Below are positions 53,801 to 59,800 of a stretch of 64,000 nt of DNA, in pieces (within the stretch, counting starts at the first letter, position 1; every line of letters begins with the position of its first letter). Location of the stretch: assembly GCF_910594005.1 (NCBI RefSeq), contig NC_057820.1, positions 1,307,001-1,371,000 on the forward strand. Reading direction: 5' to 3'. Position numbers and translations under genes: made by a program. The DNA comes from Cervus elaphus. Taxonomy: Eukaryota > Chordata > Mammalia > Artiodactyla > Cervidae. The notes beneath the pieces were generated by a model that saw only the letters and a list, made by a program, of their open reading frames with translations, did not search any database and had not been told where the DNA came from.

Positions 53801-56800
53801 AGCCTGCGGAATCTTTAGCTGGAGCAAGTGAACTCTTGGTTGTGGCATGTGAGATACACTTCTCTGACCAGGGCTCAGGGCCAGGCCCCTGCATTGGGAG
53901 TTCAGAGTCATAGAAACAGATGAACAAAAACATAAAAGGCATAAGCTAAGTTAATTAACATGGGGTAGCGATAAGGGGAGATTGGTTTATCAAACAAAGA
54001 AAAAGCCTGAATTAAGAAAACAATGTACCTATAAACCCTTTCACTATGAATGTGTGTAAATATGTAAAAAAAATTTTTTTAATGTGGGATTATGGGCTTT
54101 GTTTTTGGTTTTTCTGTTAAAAAACAAACAAACAACTTTTTCTAAACTATTACAAACAACAACAAAAAAGACCCCCCAAAACACTGAGGAAAATACAACG
54201 TAATAGAAATAGTTAAGTCTTTCATACATGTATTATGTTTTTTGAAAGCTCTTAAAAATCAGTAAGAGTTGAATTTACAGATCAGACCACCTGTTATAGC
54301 CTCAAAGATGAGACTACATTTGCCTGCCTCCAAAGAGCGCAATTTTCCAATAGTCATGTATGGATGTGAGAGTTGGACTATAAAGAAAGCTGAGTGCCGA
54401 AGAACTGATGCTTTCAAACTCTGGTGTTGGAGAAGACTCTTGAGAGTCCCTTGGACTACAAGGAGATCCAACCAGTTCATCCTAAAGGAGATCAGTCCTG
54501 AATATTCATTGGAAGGACTGATGTTGAAGCTGAAACTCCAATACTTTGGCCACCTGATGTGAAGAGCTGACTCACTGGAAAAGACCCTGATGCTGGGAAA
54601 GATTGAGGTCAGGAGGAGAAGGGGACAACAGAGGATGAGATGGTTGGATGGCCTCACCGACTCAATGGATATGAGTTTGGGTCAACTCCAGGAGTTGGTG
54701 ATGGACAGGGAGGCCTGGCATACTGAGGTTCACGGGGTCGCAAAGAGTCGGACACGACTGAGTGACTGAATTAACCTGAAACAGCGCAAAATATATCAAG
54801 AGTTAAAAGCATTATGCAAATAACCAAAAACTACAGCACAGAAAATTCTCTCAGTTGCAGATGAATCAATGCAGTTTAATGAATAAGGCATTCATTTGAG
54901 CAGAACCTTGTAAAATGCAATCATCGCACTGCTCAAGAGATGTATATGAAGGAGTGAAAGAAAAGGTTAAGTAGAGGATGAAGCCCGGAAACAGTTTTTG
55001 GAAACTGGAGTTAAATCTGAGTGCAGACTAATCCCTTGTCATTCGCGTCACTTGTGAAATATTTTCTCCCATTTTGTGGGATGTCTTTTTATGTGTGTTT
55101 CGTCTTTTGGCCACGCCTTACAACTTGTGGGCTATTTCCCCAACCCAACCAGGGATTGAAACTGCACCCCTGTATTGGTGGTGCAGTGTCTTAACCACTG
55201 GACCAACAGGGAAGTCCCAGCTGTCTTTGTTTATGGTTCCTTTGCTGTGCAAAAGCTTTTGCATTTAATTAGGTCCCATTTGTTTATTTTGGTTTTTACT
55301 TCCATAACTTTAGCAGATGGATTCATAAAGATATTGCTGCAATTTATGTCAGTGTCCTGCCTGTTTTCCTCTAAGTTTTATAGGATCCAGGCTTACATTT
55401 AGGTCTTTACTTCCATTTGAGTTTATTTTTGTGTATGGTATTAAAAAATGTTCTAGTTTCTATAACTTGTAGTTGTCCAGTTTTCCCATTTATTGAAGAC
55501 ACTGTCCTTCCTCTATTGCATAGCATTGTCTCCTTTATCACAGATTAACGAACCACAGGTGCATGGGTTTATTTCTTGGCTAGTTTCTATCATGTTCCTT
55601 TGATCAGTATTTCTGTTCTTGAGCCAGTACCATCCGGTTTTGATTACTGTGGCTTTATAGTATAGTCTGAAGTCAGGGAGCCTGATTCCTCCAGTTATTT
55701 TTCTTTCTCAAGATTGCTTTGGCTATTCAGGGTCTTTTGTGTCTCCATATAAACTTTTAAGATTTTTTTCATCTAGTTCTGTGAAAAATGGTAATTGATA
55801 GGGATTGTATTGAGTCTGTAGACTGCCTTGGGTATAGGGGTGGCGGAAAGGTGAGGGAGTGGAGGGATAGACTGGGAGTTTGGGAATGACATGTACATAC
55901 TGTTATACTTAAAACAGATAATCAACAAGAACCTACTATAAAATAAATTAATTAAAAAATCTGAATGGGGCATAAAGAGAGGGAAAGTGATGAGATTTAA
56001 GACTTAAAGGGCTGGCAAGGGCCAGGCTGTCCTGCAGGGGTATGTTTCTACAGACAAATTCTGCAAAGGACAAGGACAAGATCTGAGCTAATCCCATGAA
56101 CAGCACAAACGGAGGTCAACAGTGGCAATAAATTGACAGCTAACATCAATTAGGGAAGTACCGCAAATTTTCAAGCAAGAAGGAGTGAAGGCTTCAATTA
56201 GGGCAGTGGGAACTGGAACCCAATACCTAGCAGGTATACTAAGTGACTGGACATAAGGATTTTATATTTATTTAATAGAAATAAAAATAATGTTTATCCA
56301 TATTCTTGACCAGAATGAAATAATAACAAAAATATCTATTTTGTCATTTAGCTTTATGTTATCTGTCCTTGAAACTGCAAAGATTTCCACTAGTTGGTGG
56401 AAATAAAGACACACTTCACATTAATGAATTGGATTTTGACAAATATTTGGGTTGTGGAGTCTTAAACTTGTATTAATTTGTTCAGCTGAGTTCAGTCACT
56501 CAGTCATGTCTGACTCTTTGCAACCCCATGGACTATAGCACGCCAGGCCTCCCTGTCCATCACCAACTCCCAGAGCTTGCTCAAACTCATGTCCATTGAG
56601 TCAGTGATGCCATCCAGCCATCTCATCCTGTTGTCCCCTTCTCCTCCTGCCTTCAATCTTTCCCACCATCAGGGTCTTTCCAATGAGTCAGTTCTTTGCA
56701 TCAGGTGGCCAAAGTACTGGAGCTTCAGCATCAGGAACAGTCCTTCCAATGAATATTCAGGACTGATTACCTTTAGGATTGACTGCTTGGATCTCCTTAT

Positions 56801-59800
56801 AGTCCAAGGGACTCTCAAGAGTCTTCTCCAACACCACAGTTCAAAAGCATCAATTCTTCGGTGCTCAGCTTTCTTTATAGGCTAACTCTCACATCCATAC
56901 ATGACTATTGGAAAAACCATAGCTTTGACTAGACAGACCTTTGTTGGCAAAGTAATGTCTCTGCTGTTTAATATGCTGTCTAGGTTGCTCATAGCTTTTC
57001 TTCCAAGAAGCATGCGTCTTTTAATTTCATGGCTGCAATCACCATCTGCAGTGATTTTGGAGCCCAAGAAAATAAAGTCTGTCACTGTTTCCACTGTTTC
57101 CCCATCTATTTGCCATGAAGTGATGGGACTGGATGCCATGACCTTAGTTTTTTTTTGTTTGTTTGCTTTATTTTTTTCCTTAGTTTTTTGAATGTTGAGT
57201 TTTAAGCCAACTTTTTCACTCTCCTCTTTCACTTTCATCAAGAGGCTCTTTAGCTCCTCTTTGCTTTCTGCCATAAGGGTGGTATCATTTGCATATCTGA
57301 GGTTATTGATATTTCTACCACAATCTTGATTCCAGCTTGTGCTTCATCCAGACTGGCATTTCGCATGATATACTCTGCATATAAGTTAAATAAGCAGGGT
57401 GACAATATACAGCCTTGACGTATTCCTTTCCCAATCTGGAACCAGTCTGTTGTTCCATGTCCAGTTCTAACTGTTGCTTCTTGACCTGCATAAATTTAAG
57501 TAAATTTAAGTCTTGCTCAGTCGTGTCTGATTCTTTGTGATCTGTATCCCACCAGGCTCCTCTCTGTCCATAGCACTCTCTAGGCAAGCATACTGGAAAG
57601 GATTGCTATTTCCTTCCCCAGGGGATTTTCCCGACCCAGGGACTGAACCGAGGACTCCCTCATTGCAGGCAGGCTCTTTACTGTCCGAGCCACCCGGGAA
57701 GCCGAACATAAGTCAGGCGAACTCGGTTTTGCATCTAGTTTAAAGGTATGAGTTGCAGTAAGAAGCTCAGCCACAGTCACAAAAGACCCACCAATACAAT
57801 GGCCTAACAACAAGTATATTTTTCTCTCCTGTTCTGACGTCAATGGTCTCAGTTGGTGGAGCAGTTGTCTCATGAAGACACTCTGGACTTGGGGTCCCTC
57901 CCGCACGCTGGTCCATAGTCCTCTAGGACGCTTGTCACTTGCAGGATGGAATGGAGTCGTTTCAGGTTCCAACTGGAGGAAAGGAAAGAGGCCAGCTGGG
58001 AAGCAAGTCAGATGTCTTCAGGCCTACCCTGGCAACGGCGCACCCTACAGACAGGAAGCTGCTACTTGGCCACACCTGACTGCAAGGACACCGAGCCACG
58101 TCATCTGATGGCGTGCTTCTGAAAAGAAGGACGGACTCTGGTGTGGTGGATGAGTAATGGTTACCATGAGAATGGTTACCTTTGAGCAGGAAGAGAATTT
58201 TAATTCAGAAGGAAATTTTGAGACGTTGGCAAAGTAAGTAGTAGTTATATGATGTTCTCTTTATATTAATTCATTAAGCTGTATTTTAAGTTTTTGCATC
58301 TTTTGTTTTTTCACCACAAAGGGTTTTAAAAGAAAGACTAACTTTGCTGCAAGAGGATATACACAGTCCAATCTTTATTGGACGTGTATACCTTAGTTGG
58401 TCTAGCAGGTCAGAAAATTAGATCCCAAAGTGACATATAACACTGTTTGGTTTTACTTAACATAATTTTGTAAAAGCAAATATTAATAGTTTATCTCCAT
58501 TGATTTCTGAGTTCAATTGTGATATTTACTTGGTATGAGATGGGCATTCAGAGATGAAATGCTGATTTACAATATTTTACTTATAAAGGAGAAAGATTTG
58601 ACATAACAGCTCAGCATGTGGCAGGAATCAACTCAGGTTCAGCATCAATCATCAATAACCCATTAGCAATCCAGCTTTCAGATTTACATCAAATAAGAAT
58701 AAAACTGGCGGGACTCGGGCAGACAGACTCTAAGGTGGTCCCGTGACTCCTGTCGTCCAGTATTCACGCCCCTGTGTAACCCTTGAGTGTGGGTGGACCT
58801 ACTTCTAACCAAAAGAACGCAGCAGCAGTGACAGAATGTTTGTGGTTACCGAACCTAAGACTGCAAGGCCACTCTCCTGCAGGCTTTGAACTAGTAAGCT
58901 GCCATAATGTAAAGCTGCCTGAGGAGAGAACCATGTGGGAATGAACCGAGGGTGGCTTCTAGCCAACAGTCACCAAGAAACCGAGACAGACCCCCAGTCC
59001 AAGAGCCTACAACTGTGTGAAGTTACAAGCAAATACCTGCCCATTTCAAGCCTCAGACGAGCCTCCAGCCCTGACTGAGACCTGCACAGGAGCCCCGCAG
59101 AGGACCCAGCTAAGCTGCGCTCAGGCTCCCGACCCACAGAATCTATGAGATAACAAGTGCGTGCCAAGTCGCTCAGTTCACAGGAAGTGTCACACAGCAA
59201 CAGATACAGAGTCTTTGTAAAAAGTCAACTCTTTTTCCAAATCCAAGAATACTTGACAGAAAAGTAATACCTTATCGTCTCAGTAAATTTATGAAAACTA
59301 GGATTTAGCAAGGTATTTTAAGAGCATGACAAGACAGTTCATGAGATGGGCTGACTGTGATAAATTTTTCTCAACAGAGACTCACATTATACCTTCCAGA
59401 GGCATTTTATTATTCTTACCAGTTTTTGAAGGAAGGTGTATTTCAAGTTCTGTCACATGCACACTGCTCTTTCATTTTGGAAAGCATGTATACAGAGTAA
59501 AGGAGAAAGCTGTCTCTCTGATGTTTGATGTTAACTTTTGTTACTTCCCGAGCACCAACATTCCCCCTAAAATACTATCAGTTGCTAAGAACGTAGTCCA
59601 CACCCCCAAATTCTTACCAGTTCACTAGTGACTTCTGTAAGAGGGGCAACAGACGCATGGCTATCAACAGGTGGAGATGTTAAGCGTTACCACATCTTAA
59701 TCAACAAACTACACTTATAACAGCTTTCGCACTGTTTGTCAATATTTCTCAATTATTTCATCTCCATGAAATTAACTATATCTCACTTATTACCTACTCC

